Source: Argopecten irradians (taxonomy: Eukaryota > Mollusca > Bivalvia > Pectinida > Pectinidae). Taken from it: a stretch of 64,000 bases of DNA. The DNA is taken from positions 31,489,604 to 31,553,603 of the forward strand of contig NC_091138.1 of assembly GCF_041381155.1 (NCBI RefSeq). Reading direction: 5' to 3'. Position numbers and translations under genes: made by a program. Positions 50,701-63,990 of the stretch are shown one piece after another. The stretch's first letter is position 1. Each line of letters opens with the position of its first letter. A model generated the notes under the pieces. That model had not been told where the DNA came from, made no database searches, and saw only the letters and a list, made by a program, of their open reading frames with translations.

Positions 50701-52366
50701 TGTGACATTGTTGATGACATTGTCTGATCTGTGACATTGTCTGATCTGTGACATTGTACAATGACATTGTCTGATCTGTGACATTGTACAATGACATTGT
50801 CTGATCTGTGACATTGTACAATGACATTTGTCTGATCTGTGACATTGTACAATGAATCAACTGATCTGTGACATGTACAATGACATTGTCTGATCTGTGA
50901 CATTGTACAATGACATTGTCTGATCTGTGACATTGTACAATGAACATTGTCTGATCTGTGACATTGTACAATGACATTGTCTGATCTGTGACATTGTACA
51001 ATGACATTGTCTGATCTGTGACATTGTACAATGACATTGTCTGATCTGTGACATTGTACAATGACATTGTCTGATCTGTGACATTCGTACAATGAAATTG
51101 TCTGATCTGTGACATTGTACAATGACATTGTCTGATCTGTGACATTGTACAATGACATTGTCTGATCTGTGACATTGTACAATGACATTGTCTGATCTGT
51201 GACATTGTACAATGACATTGTCTGATCTGTGACATTGTACAATGACATTGTCTGATCTGTGACATTGTACAATGACATTGTCTGATCTGTGACATTGTAC
51301 AATGACAACTACTGAACCTGTCACATTTGAAAATATTTTGCTGATTATGTGACATTGCTCAAATGACATCTTCTGAATTTGACATTACCATGATTACCAA
51401 ATGATGTCGTCTTAATTCATTACATTGCACAATGAAATCATATGTGATATTTTTAGATGTCATGTGATAGAACTCTCTTTATCATTCAGATGTATTGTAT
51501 ACCAGTAAGATTTTCTGTATTAAATGTTCACAGAGACCCTAAAACACGTAGCCAAGACTGTGGCCCATGTCCATCTCACTGACCACGTGGTCAATGTGGT
51601 GTTCACTCTTTTTGATGAAAACAGTAAGTACTATCGCAACTTCAGTGACATTTAAATCACATCATTATGTCTGTAAGGCTGAATTAAAGTTGTTCAACAA
51701 AATTAACATGGTAATGAAACACCAGTGTTTTGTAAAGTTTGTGACATGTAAAGAAATCTAGATAAATCATCAGATATGGTATACAGTTTAAGCATGTTAG
51801 CTCGAAATTATAAGGTAATTTCATCCTCCCATAGTTTAATATTTTGAGGATTGACAATATTTAGGAATTCCTCATTCATGAAAAATTTTACAATTACCAA
51901 GTTTTCCAATGTAACAAATCTTAAACACCTATCAGATATTATTTTACCTGCAGAACCACATATAACTGTATACGGGGTATATATATATATAATACCTGAA
52001 AAATTTCGTTAATTACTGTTTGTAACATATTCACTGTGGTTTATTTTTGCGAATCACCTTTTAAACGCCATTCAATTGATGATGTACAACCATGATATTT
52101 ACACCATTTCACGAGTGCAGCAAGTTTAATCCGCAAATATAACAAAATTAAAGCTTGTGCTTATATTAGCAACTACATGGTATACAGTAAATTAATGATT
52201 CCACTTTTTTTCAGACGATGGTCAACTGAGCAATCGAGAGTTTGTGTCGGTTATGAAACAGAGAGTTATGAGAGGTTTGGAGAAACCTAAAGACACAGGA
52301 TTTATCAAACTCATCAATGCAACCTGGAAGTGTACCAAGTCGCAGACCTCCTCATTCCTGGAGTAG
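47794..52366 (+). pseudogene. Orphan 3' half of MICU1 (unit B)
   Basis: Copies of MICU1 exons 6-11 at 47794-47876, 48139-48333, 49124-49264, 49847-49955, 51534-51623 and 52215-52366. Lengths, phases and splice sites are the same as in unit A and no stop is present, so the pieces themselves look whole. Promoter, targeting peptide and exons 1-5 are missing. Both EF-hand loops are intact. If the duplication is real, these exons could only be used by splicing from the upstream MICU1; if not, they are the other allele. Confidence 0.85.
50345..51305. repeat. 30-bp satellite array in MICU1 intron 9, unit B
   Basis: The same unit as the unit A array. Several units between about 50440 and 50880 are missing bases (for example GTGACATGTACGG and GACATGTCTGATC) where unit A units are regular. 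Confidence 0.95.
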
Positions 52367-55300
52367 ACCCAAGACTTTCATAAATTAACGATCTCTTTTC
52401 AGACATTCGTGTGATTGTCATTACCTTTTTTCCGGTATATTTTATAGGAGAGTTACTTATTTAATAGTACACCATATGTAGTTATTTAATAGTACACCAT
52501 ATGTAGAATAGCCGTAGGATTTGGTTATTTTCTCTTTGTAGATCAAACTTATTAACCTTTCTAATATATTTTATTTTATATGAAAATTGAATATTTATCC
52601 TGTTTTATTTGTCTGTTACTCTAGTGGTTAATTGTACATGTTTCCGTCTTTACACAAATATATATTCTTTAACTTGAATATTGACATAATTATTTCAGAT
52701 TTATTTGGCTCTTGAATGAATAAATCAGTTTCATAAAACTCTATCAGTCTTGATTTATTCAAATGCCAAGATGACAGAATCATTAATTTCTATGCAAGCC
52801 ATGGATTAAGATATAAATACTGTATTTGTCGTAATTAGCGCCTATCCCCTTTTCTGAAGAATGAGTTAACGCCCTAATTCCATAGATTTAGCGATGTTTT
52901 ACAACATGTGATGCCTTTAACATAGCATTCTATCCCATGTTACATGCATGTGAATCACCACATAATAATAAATCTCAAAAGTCAAAGGCATATGTATGTT
53001 TACACTCACAGATAAATGTGTCATGGGTACAGAAAGAGTTAAAATATGGCCAAATTTTTTCGTCCACAACTTATATTTTGTCTCGGGGTAGTTAAAATTT
53101 TGTAAGCACATGATTACAGCATATAAGGTATGTTTTATGAGTGATGCTCTGAGAGCAGTTCCAGTTTGCATACACATTTCTAATTTATTAAATTCATGCA
53201 CTGCATAATACATTGCCAAAAAAACCATTGATAGTAAGATCTTGATGCAATTATGAATTGGACAAAGATGGATTATCATAAATGTTGAAGCTTTGTTGTC
53301 AACAAAAACTAATATAATCTGGCATTGGTTTGTCTTCGAGATTGGATTACTCTATTTGTAGGACTGAACCTACGTCGCCAATACCCAGGTTACAATATAC
53401 AAATCCATCGACACTTCCACATCTCAACCCATGTGAAATATTTTGGCAAGACATCACAAGGCTTGTCGAGTGCTGGAGTGAAGAAAATCTTCCAACAAGG
53501 GTTGATACATCCCTATCTGCGTTAGTCCCATGTTTATTTTAGTTGCTATACTAAAATTAAAGGAATAAACTGTCCATGTTTCACGGTTCAGTAGAAATTT
53601 TGCCAGACCACCATCACATACATCAGACCAACTAACCAACAAAATTGATGACGTGATCGACAATGTATGCCATGGTTGCAATTGAGGCACTGAAATGCTA
53701 TTGTCGGAGTCATGATGTTATGGTCACTGTTTTACCCTTATTGTAAAAATGGATAACTTTGTCTTAAGAGTGAAGGATTCTTCTGTAAGGACCAAGAAAT
53801 ACTGATCATAATTTGGTCATGTTCAATTTGGCAAGTGAAGATTTTTACCACATCACCTCGGAAACTATTGGAAAAACAATCTTGGCCTTTAGATTAATTG
53901 AACTGCAGGTCCATTTGGTTCCTGGTTAGTGAAAATACCAGGAAGTCATTTTGAAGTACATTTTGTAATTTGAAATTTCGATGAAATAAGTTTTGTTAGC
54001 TGTATTTCTCCAAAAGTGTCTTTATGAGTTTGTTATTAGTATTCACAAAGTCAAATTTGCTATACAAGCTAGAATAGAAAATAAATTTATCCATACAATA
54101 GTCAGTTGGAAGAGTCTATCCCTATGCTCTCAGAATTGTCATCATTTTGATTTGTTTTTAAATCTTGTTTTATTTTAGAGATCAAGTGGGTTCAAGTTAA
54201 CCGTTTTATTTGTGAGATGTGGGTTTTGATCGGCTAGAAAACTACAGCAATATGACAAGACATACAGATACTACCAGTTTTTCCAGGCCTTTTTGGACTA
54301 ATGCATCATTTGGTATAGTTGTATAGCATCCTCGATACTGAAGAGGTTACTTTCACCGTCGTTATATCCATCCCTGGAATATGTCATCATCAAACAGAAG
54401 GCAACTTTGGTTATTTGATATACAGTATACTGTGGTTGACTACGTGGCTTTGAAGTCAGGCGTTGTTCTCTTTGCAATCTTGAAAGAAGTCTCTGCAGAG
54501 AGTTGGATAGGTTACTTGTTTTTTCCTGTCCTGCCTCCAGTTTTACTATGGGATAGTCCAGAGGTGGATATATAGTCAGCCATAGTAACCTCTTGAGCAT
54601 TGAGGATGGTTGTATGGATGTTCTTTGATCACATCCAGGAGAGCTAGAAGAAATGTTGGATCAACTACACTCTGACTCATGGTTGCAAACAAGCAAATTA
54701 GCTGCTGCTCATTTTCATAAACAATTATTTTGCATTATTTTACTAACAGTACCCAATAAATTCAAAACTCATTATAAAGGGTAATTCTTGACAGATTACA
54801 GAGCCAAAACAACCATCTATCTTTTCAAAATAACATTGGATATACAATATGTGGATCATATATACCCTTAAGGCCATATATAAAAATTTCAAATCACTAA
54901 AATGTCATTTTCTTGTTCTGGTATTAGTAATTAGGAAAGTGAAAATTTTGACTCGTATATACACTGTATATATACAATATTGGTTTTTCTTTTAGCCATT
55001 CTTGACAAAAATTGCACAATATGAAATGTTTGAGCCTAATAAGGAACTTACTAGTGGCCAAATATACTTGCACAAGACCTTTGAAAAACCACCAATAATT
55101 TCTTATGCTTGTATATTGAATTATTGTGCTGGGTTTGCTACAACTGTAAACCAAAGTTCAACTTTCTCTTGTATGCGATTTACTTTTGTGAATTTTGCGA
55201 TTCAAAAAAGTTAACTTTACAAAAGTTTGTCTCTGCAAATAAGCATCTACATTATTGATACTGATTTTGATTTCCAGTCATTTTTTAAACACACAAATGT

Positions 55301-55661
55301 CAATCTTCGCAAACTTTTTTTGAAATGAAAATCACAAAATTAAGTTGCCACGGAAGAAAGCTGGTTCACGTAATACTTTGGCACAGAAAAACAGAAGAAA
55401 GTTTAAGGTTATTTGAAGTTTTATTTCACAGTGATTGATGACATCTATGCCGAGAGATTAGATCCAAGATGAAGTTGATGATGATGATGACGATGATCAT
55501 TGATGGTAAAAACAAACACAATAACAAGACTGCGGAAAGGACACCAGTACAGATACACATGTACATCAAAATTGATACAAAAATAAGATGTTTCTCAATG
55601 AAATTACTGATCTTTTAAAAAGTCTGTCACTAGAAACTAAAGATCAGCTGGTAAGTCAAGT
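52367..55661. other. Spacer between orphan MICU1 3' half and hnRNP gene, unit B
   Basis: Parallel to 42433-45750. AATAAA at 52719-52724 is the copied MICU1 signal. TTTATT at 55420-55425 (AATAAA on the minus strand) is a candidate polyadenylation signal of the hnRNP gene. No other gene seen. Confidence 0.55.
54327..54608. mobile_element. CATCCTYGATA-type MITE, copy 4 (unit B)
   Basis: The duplicated counterpart of 44386-44668, with the same ends and flanking 9-mers. Five bases (ATAGT) just left of it are present here and absent in unit A. Confidence 0.8.
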
Positions 55662-58600
55662 TTAGAAAGCTGTGTAGTTGGGATTTCCCATAAGATTGTT
55701 ATTCATGCCTCCTCCTCCTCCTCCTCCCATACCGCCACCCATTCCCCCTCCCATACCGCTGCCCATGCCCATTCCTCCGCCACCTCCCATGTTGTTGCCC
55801 ATGTTACCACCTCCATAGCCGCCATCATTTCCCATGAAGTTGTTTCCTACAAAAGAAAAGTATATGGTGTAGATGTATTCAACAGAAATGGGATAAAAAG
55901 TAGACAAAATGCAGCGTAAAATAAAATATTACAACTAAAACTAAGTCATCCATGGGACGGTAACAACAGAAACGAATGTACTAATGAGAATTTAACACAC
56001 TCAAATGTTTGTTTTCATCAATTTTCAAATGCATTTGTAGTTATGAATTTAAAATTCTATTATCAAGATTAAATCTGATCTTAAAACCTAGCAGCAATAT
56101 GTGCCGCACAGACAATGTTATTAAAAAAATATCTTATTACATTCTAGAGGCTACACAAACAGCATATGCCATGATAAACAGACAAGGCCAGTTTTTTGAA
56201 AATGACATTTGCCATGGTAAGGGTTAATATTGCATGTGCTATGTCCTTCCTCCAATCTTAAGTATTTACCTCCATCATAACCGCCTCCGTAGCCATCTCC
56301 ATCATATCCACCTCCTCCCATGTTGCCCATGTTTCCACCCATGTTTCCACCTCCCATATTTCCGCCACCCATGTTTCCACCTCCCATATTTCCGCCACTC
56401 ATGTTGCCACCCATGTTGCCACCCATGTTTCCACCCATGTTGCCACCTCCCATGTTGTTGCCCATGCCACCACCAAATCCACCTCCAGAGCCATAGTTAG
56501 TTCGTCCAGTCGGTGTGGAGTTGAGGAATAATTCAATGTATCTATGATCTGAAATAAAATGTTTTACTTTCAACAATACCATTGTACAAGAGGCCCATGG
56601 GCCTTAACGGTCATCTCACTATTAGTCCAATACAATATAGTCGTTAACAGATTTAAGCCTTTTTGACCCCCATGACCTTGAATGAAGATCAAGGTCATTC
56701 ATTTGAACAAATTTTATAGTCCTTCATCCAAGCATGTCAAATGCCCAATATCAGGTCTCTATAGCTCTTAGTTATTCACAAGAAGTTGTTTAAAGATTTT
56801 AGCCTTTTTGACCCCTGTGACCTTGAATGAAGATCAAGGTCATTCATTTGAACAAACATGATAGCCCTTCATCCAAGCATGTCACATGCCCAATATCAGG
56901 TCTCTAGACCTCTTAGTTATTCACAAGAAGCTGTTTAAAGGATTATAGCCTATTTGACCCCTGTGACCTTGAATCAAGGTCAAGGTCAATCATTTGAACA
57001 AACTTGGTAGCCATTCATCCCAGCATGCTACAGGCCAAATATCAGTACCCTGGGCCTTTCAGTTATATTGAGAAGAAGTCGTTTGAATGAAAAGTTTACG
57101 CACGGTGGACGGCGCACCACGACAGACGGTGCATGACAATGGGTCATCCTGACCCTTCAGGTCAGATGACCAAAAAAATGTATATGTCTGATGATTGGGT
57201 AGACAACAAGCACTTCAGTCATTAGCAGCTTACAGTCTAATGATGAAATTACACCAAATGCCGATATTTTAGAATTCATATTTTATATTTACAAACATTA
57301 TTCAAAACATATTACACATGTTATAATGTCATGGTCAAATATTTCTAAATAAGACTAACAAGTTTTCATTCCACTATATATAAAGGATATGCTGAAACCT
57401 TGTTTGATAGCATACTATAAAAGAAAGTGAAATGGGCATGCCAAGGTCATAACTTGTTTAACCAATTTTCTTAAGAAAGGATTCACTTACGCATATTTTT
57501 CTTGTGATTCTTCATAGCATCAACAGCTTCTTGATGACTATCGAAGTCCACATTAGCTTCTCCTGTAGGTCGGCCATTGGCAGAAAACTCAAACTCAATG
57601 GAAATTGGCTTCAATGGCTTGAAAAACTGAAAATAAAATTTTAAATAAAGTTTATCATAATATTTGATAACATTATTGGATCTTAAACATTTCTCAAAGC
57701 AACTAGAATAGTGACATTCAAAACCATAATGTTTTAGTAATGGTAGTGACCTCTTCAGCTATCTTTAGTTTTCTAGAAAAAATATCTATTGATTTTCGGA
57801 AAAATCCAAATTTTTATTGTTCATCAAAATACAATTAACTATGACTAAAATTTTAAAACAATAGCCCTCAGGCTCTTGATGTTGGAGAATATTCAACGAA
57901 AGCTTGACCCAATCAAAATCATACACAAAACTCTAGCACAATTCTACAATGATTGTAAGATAAGTCCCACATAACTGTTTGTGAGAAGCCACAGTCTATA
58001 CATTACCAGATACCACATCAAAATTAAATGTAAAGTATCCAATATAAAAATTTCATACCTCTGCAATATCATTTTCCAGAGCTTGGAATGGCAGACCCCG
58101 CATGTGTACAGAATGGCCAGATTTGCTGGCATATGAGCTTCCTGGAGTTGTTCCCCTTGATCTGTTGTTCATTTGCATTTGTTGCATGCCTCCTCCCATG
58201 CGTCCACCTCTCTGAGGCTGCTGTCTCATACCTCCCATTCCTCCGCCACCGCCTCCACCACTACCGCCTCTTCTGTTACCCATACCTCCGTAGCCCTGTC
58301 TCATACCATAACCACCACTGTAATCGTCAAAGTCATCTTCAAAGAATCCTGGAAATTTAACAAAAGTAGGTCTTAAAATAGTGCTATTGGATCTTCCAAC
58401 ATCTAAATGAATTTATATAACTTATCCAGACCTTTTATATGTATACGAAGGTAGGTCTTTAAAACAAACCTCAGTATAAAAGTTAGCAATCAAGTCATTA
58501 GCATTTCTCATTACTTTTAATATTGTTTGTTAAGATTCATTTGACTAGATACTTTCTATTACTTTTGAAAAGACTCATTAGTAGGGCTGTAACGAGTATA

Positions 58601-61600
58601 TGAGTACTCGAGTATTCACGAATTATTGAGACAGATCTAAAACGAATATTCGTTACTCCTGATATTTGTGGATGGCGATTTTTCAAAAGCAAAAAAATAA
58701 TACCTTCTTTAATGCTGTCATAGCTCAAAAATGTGAAGGAAGAAATTCTGAATATCATCGATGTTTTTACTTAGAAGTAGACCGGAAGTACACAAGAGCT
58801 GCATGAAGTAAAGCTAGCAACATGTTATTTTCGTACCCACGCTTTGATGCAATGTTGTGAATTCTTCATAAAATCATAATGATAAAAAATAATTATTGAC
58901 TTCTAGAGATGTAAAAGATTATTATCAATTTCGTTTTCATTACGGGTCGGAAATATCTAAAAATACGCATATATTATATTAGGCAACTGAGTACTGTAGA
59001 TGTGAACCCCATGTCAAAAACGAAAGGTAGGCTAATTATGAGTCAAAATCATAAATCACCTGATTAAAAATAAAAACTATAGGCCTAGAACCAAAGTAAA
59101 TTGTAACTACTCTTATAGATTTTAAATATTTTTTTTTCTTAATTTCAACGTTTTTCTGTATTTGACCAAAATAAAAGTAACAATGAAATGTTTTGATATG
59201 GTGATTTATGCCTTACCATGATAATTTATATACAGTGTAACTATTCACAGATGGTTTGACTTTGATTTATGCTGTTATTGATGTGCAGTAGTATTTTTGA
59301 GATGACGTTATTTCAAAATTCAAATGCTTTGATTTTTTTACAGTTACAGTGCCTGAATCCTGCTGTACTTCACCTGTAACTCTATTGCTTAATGATAAGG
59401 AATGTAAAACTGCTAAAATTGGTTTTATTATCAATAAAAACAGTTTTATTTCAATTGAATCTTTTGCTTGTATCTAACTGGTGATTCGTGGTCCGATCTG
59501 TGAATCGTCAACCCTGAATCGTGGATCGGATCGGATCGCCACATGTTAGACAATCCACAGCCCTACTCATTAGTGATTTTTTAACTCTAATGAAATTGAT
59601 AAGTAAGGTGTAAAGGTTAGAAAATGAGACTTCGGACTTTCATTAACGTTATTTGTAGTAATAGGAAAATCAACTGTATATATAGGCAAAGTTTCAGAAA
59701 TCTTTTGGCGTCTTGAGTTTTGTATAACTTGTACTAACCTTTGACATTACGGCCTCCTCGACCCATTCCATATCCTCCCATGCCACCTCCCATTCCCATG
59801 CCGCCGCCACCACCGCCGCCACCCATACCGAAGCCGCGGTTGTTACGGTCATAGGGTCCACGCCTCTGCTGCATCCCAGAGTTCATTAAAGGACGAATCA
59901 TTCTTGGCTGTCCAACTGCTTGACAAGCCTCCTGCATGCTGCTTTTGAATATTTCTATGTATCTATATTTAAAGAGGAAACAAAAAAGAATTACTTATGT
60001 GCTATAAAATCAGAAGAATAAGAAACACAAACATAGTATCAAGCAAACAATCTAAAGCCTTTTGCTCGAATACAGCATTTTTTGTCTCTTTGTTATTAAA
60101 ATATTTCTGTCTTTTTGAAAAGTATAATAAATTATCATATTTTATTTGAAACTACTAAAATAATTTTACCCTATCCTTAACGTAAATGTAAACACTTACC
60201 GTAATCAAATACAATCACATCAAACAAATGGCTCAACCACAATATTTTCAATTAACTTAAATATTCTTAATCTTCTCTTTCAATTATAAGAATGTGTTGT
60301 TTTCATCTTTAAGAACAAGTTTTTTTTTATGTGAACTTGCTAGAATCTGACAACTTTTAAACAGTTTCAATCACATTGTAAAATATTTTCTTTCTGCTAG
60401 ATGTTGAGGATAGCCATATCATTCTTTTGCAGTCCGGCCTACCGGTGTTATAGCAACTTTGCCACTTCGACACACTTTGGTAAAAATTACCCCGACTTTG
60501 GTGGACAAGGTTTAAAAGATGGCAGTACATTGATATTATGCCGTATACATTAGAAGATTTATTAAAAAAAATAAAGTCTTTCAACATCATTTTACTCTTC
60601 TTGTTTTTGGTGCACATAGATCACTTATGTACTTATGTACCCATTCATATTTTTTTTCCATTTTTTTTTTCAAATCCCACCAATTACCTAAAACCAATGT
60701 CCGCTTTTTTCTGAGCGTGTAGTCCAAGTATAATGTATGGTAGTTGAGCCATTTAATTCAAAACAAAAAATTAGTGAAAACAAACTTAAAATTCATTAAT
60801 ATCTCACAAAATTTCCAGGTATGAAAATGCTAATTTAACCAATTGATTTTCTCTTTACGTAGACTCCTTCCTATGCCCATTGTACACTGGGTTTTTTACA
60901 TCTCACCTCTCCAACCGTCCCATGGTCCCATCTCCCAAAGTAGACCCGGCCATACCAAGGACATGTGTGCCAGACCCAGCCATACCTTGTTGAACCATGA
61001 CCCAGCCAGAAAAGGTTACCCTAGCTTTCACCCATAGATCTCAGAACTCACATTTATATTCAAAAAGCTTTTTGGAAACATTTTTTTTAATACAATATAC
61101 TGAAGCAGTATCTGTATATGATGAAAATTACTTTTGATTTCTGAAACTCTAATTTTTCGAAAAAAAAAAAAAAAAAAAAAAAAAAAGATTTACTACTCGA
61201 ATCTTTTTCTTTGAAAGCCTTGATTTTATATTCCACTACAAATTTCCAAACTTTCAAAAACGTTTGACTGTTTCTAGATAAAAGAAAGTGTATTTATGAT
61301 GGATAAGATGATGCGAGATCTATGGGAAAGCCCTGCGAGGAAAAATAATAAGCCCCATACAAGGCCCGTTCCTATCACCTGTGCCCCAATCGTTCCTTGT
61401 GTTTGAGCAAAGCCCTTTCCGCTATGTCTGGTTCAGCAAACTGGACATAGGCCTCCCCCGTGCTTCTCCCCTGTTGATCCTCAGGTAGCATTATCCCATT
61501 TGGTACAATCTCCAACCCTACACCCCCCAACAAAACAAGCCATCAGTCATCCATGTAAACAATTCACACACGTGTCCAAAATATAAACAATTCTGCTACT

Positions 61601-63643
61601 AACAACCACATATAATACCCATTTACGTATGTAATTTACCAAATTTCTTATTCGTTTACATACAAAATTTAGATAGTTTGAATTTCATACCACCAGAAAA
61701 TGTATTTCCTTCGTTAAAGCCTACATCCCATCATTGTTTCCAATATATGCTAATATTGAGAAGATTTTTTCTTTTTTTTTTTCAAACAAGATATGGTTTC
61801 TTCTTTCATTTTGTTCCTTTCCTGAACTGAAAACGTCTATTGTTTGGCAAAAATTATATAGACATCCCATTTCATGTCAGAAATGTTGCAAAAACTATAT
61901 TTCAATTTTGGAAATGTCGGTTCTGGGATTAATTTCCAATGGATTATTTCAGACACATATTCTGAAAAGCAGCTACAGCTGTACATTCCATATAGCAGAG
62001 TATTGTATGCCCGGGCATCTCACTAGCATAATAAACTTTCCATAAAATTTTTAATTTTTCCAGCAGATATCAGTTCATATCATTCACCTCCATGATGATT
62101 TTTCTGAATAAATATAAGAAAATAATTTACCTTCCCTGTTTTGTTCTAATGGTACAAATAGCTAGTCCTTGATTTGTTTTTGTGCATCTCACAAACAGGC
62201 TCAGAAAACGAAGAGACTAGCCCAGGTGAAATAACTACTTGATCATGGATTAGACTGGGCTATCGTAAGAGCATAAGACACTCTGCTTTTGGCAATCAAC
62301 AAAAACAATATCATTGAGAGGATGTTTAAAAGCAAACTTCCATGGAAATATAAATACTTTTACTTCTATTTAACTTCATCGGAATATATTTTACATAAAA
62401 TCTATCAAAAAAAGGAGCAGTATTTCATATAATGTTTCATATATCCTCAATTTGATTTAAACACAGGTCCATATAATCACTCCGGAGTGATAATGAAGAT
62501 CTGCAGTTTAATCAGATTGCATATATCCTCTGTATACTTCTGACTAGGTAATCAATATTCTATTTACCACCCTGTGGTCTTTTTAATAGGTTACCTGTGA
62601 AAAATTGTGCAATTTCTTCTTTAGAACAACCAAAAGGTAAGCCTCGCAGTCTGACAACAGCCTCGTTTGATCCTGACATTTGACCTTGTCCAGCTCTCTT
62701 TATCACCCAATCCATCTCACTGGTTTTAGATCTAAACACTGAAAATGAAAGATTCTTCTTAAAATTTATTTTACAAACTTGTAGGAGTCAATGCGACATA
62801 ACAGGACATATCTAATACAACCTTGTTTTTACCATTTTGAAATAACATAACAACCATTCACATAAATGTAAAATATTGTTTTTACCATTTTGAAATAACA
62901 TAACAACCATTCACATAAATGTAAAATATTGGTCTTTTTGTGGTCTTGGAATTGAATAGCGTATAGTACCTTCAATATATCGATTTCCCATGTGTTGATT
63001 ATGCTTTTGTAGTGACTTCTGTACGTTTTCTTCATCGACCATTTGCACAAAGGCTTCTCCACTAGGTCTTCCTTCTCTGGAGAATGTAAAATTGACTCCA
63101 TTCTCGCCTCCAACAACAGCAACATCATCTGAATCATGAATTCATTACATAAGTTAAAATGATTGCAATATAGGCTAGTGTGACATACTGCTTTACTTTT
63201 AGAAGCAGCACCAACAAACTCTACCTTTGCTAACCTGGTAAGTGCACTATCTTCGTATATTACATCATGGAAGTCTCTTAGAAAGAGAATATGTAACCTG
63301 GTACATAAAATCTGAAAATTTGGTTACCTGACAACAACCCTTACAAGGACATTAGTGATAAGAATAATTTGCACTTTTTATACTAAGACAGATGGAAACC
63401 CGATTAATTATTAATATGAATCAGCTTATCGGAAATAATAATAAATAACTATTGCAAATTAATACACTACATTTTTATACACTAAAAATCTTATATTTCA
63501 TACCTAAGTTTTACAGTCCACTGACAGAAAGGTTACCTATGTACGAACTAAACTTTACCTCCAAAGAATTTAAGGACTTCCTGTGCTGTTGCTGACCAAG
63601 GCAGGCCTCTCAGACGTACCACACAACCATCATCATCACCCAT
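55662..63643 (-). CDS. HNRNPH: hnRNP H/F-family RNA-binding protein with three quasi-RRMs and Gly-rich tail
   Basis: Nine coding exons on the minus strand: 63643-63559, 63128-62970, 62738-62595, 61517-61379, 59962-59739, 58348-58059, 57626-57491, 56548-56270 and 55846-55662 (stop 55664-55662). They total 1641 nt, so 546 residues, with every junction GT-AG and in phase. qRRM1 has [20 protein letters not shown] and [11 protein letters not shown]; qRRM2 has [20 protein letters not shown] and [12 protein letters not shown]; qRRM3 has [20 protein letters not shown] and [11 protein letters not shown]. These are hallmarks of the family, which binds G-tracts and controls splicing in the nucleus. Gly/Met/Arg-rich linkers lie between qRRM2 and qRRM3, and exons 8-9 encode about 130 residues of GGNMGG-type repeats. 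ATG 63643 directly follows an acceptor (TATACAG), so a non-coding exon should lie right of the window. The exact member (H, F or a mollusc-specific paralogue) cannot be settled. Confidence 0.93.
56587..57171 (-). repeat. Hairpin-headed element (family a, copy 3, unit B)
   Basis: The duplicated counterpart of 46710-47294, in the intron between hnRNP exons 7 and 8. Nearly identical sequence. Confidence 0.75.
58582..59565. mobile_element. Non-autonomous hAT-type element with 8-bp target duplication
   Basis: Ends TAGGGCTGTAACGAG and CACAGCCCTA form a short terminal inverted repeat. CTCATTAG flanks it exactly on both sides (58574-58581 and 59566-59573). The 984-bp body has no transposase ORF. An 8-bp duplication with TAGGG-type ends is the hAT signature. 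It lies in the hnRNP intron between exons 5 and 6. Confidence 0.85.
59963..61378 (-). other. hnRNP intron 4
   Basis: About 1.4 kb of AT-rich intron with an A-run of about 28 bases at 61160-61187. No element with clear ends was recognised; ORFs at 60357-60617 and 60843-61037 have no family features. Confidence 0.5.
61518..62594 (-). other. hnRNP intron 3
   Basis: About 1.1 kb of AT-rich intron. I see no repeat ends, RNA gene or exon in it; the 103-codon plus-strand ORF at 61734-62045 lacks any recognisable motif. Confidence 0.5.
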
Positions 63644-63917
63644 CTGTATAAAATAGCAACAGAAATACATTCAAGGTGTACAAGGTCATATCTACTCATG
63701 TATCCTGTAAGTCAAGTATATGGAAAGAACAGGTACCCATAGCGTTTGAAAATAAAAAAGTACCATGGTAAATTTAGATCCGATAAATTTACGTGTTAAA
63801 TCTCGTGCTCATTCACATAGTAGGCGATACATGGGCGTGCACAGAAATCACAGTAACTTGGCATGGTACAGTGGGCCTACAGTTGTAGAAGAACAGGGAA
63901 AATACACATTCCTGTCG

Positions 63918-63990
63918 AGTGCCCCGACCAGGAATCGAACCCGGGTCTCCGGCGTGGAAATCTACGGCTCTACCGACTGAGCCAAAGAAG
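63918..63990 (-). mobile_element. tRNA-like SINE head at the window edge
   Basis: On the minus strand it reads TTTGGCTCAGTCGGTAGAGC (box A) with box B GGGTTCGATTCC. The D arm and T arm can fold, but the acceptor stem (TCGGGGC at the 3' side) has no partner at the 5' side, so it is read as a tRNA-derived repeat rather than a tRNA gene. The repeat runs left to about 63765. Confidence 0.5.

Larger units (their letters stand above)
47694..57568. repeat. Tandem duplication unit B (9.9 kb)
   Basis: The second copy of 37763-47694. At its right end the hnRNP exon 7 sequence continues uninterrupted (CCTGTAGGTCGGCC), so this copy belongs to the complete hnRNP gene, while its MICU1 exons have no 5' half. 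Near its left end it lacks a 9-bp piece of unit A (GCAATTTGGTTATTTTG against GCATTTTG). Confidence 0.9.

Noticed and set aside
50301-51369. Minus-strand ORFs of 160-344 codons in unit B
   Set aside because: Same satellite in the duplicated unit.
63918-63990. A tRNA gene on the minus strand
   Set aside because: D and T arms and both promoter boxes are present, but the acceptor stem cannot pair and the sequence continues into a repeat, so it is treated as a SINE head.
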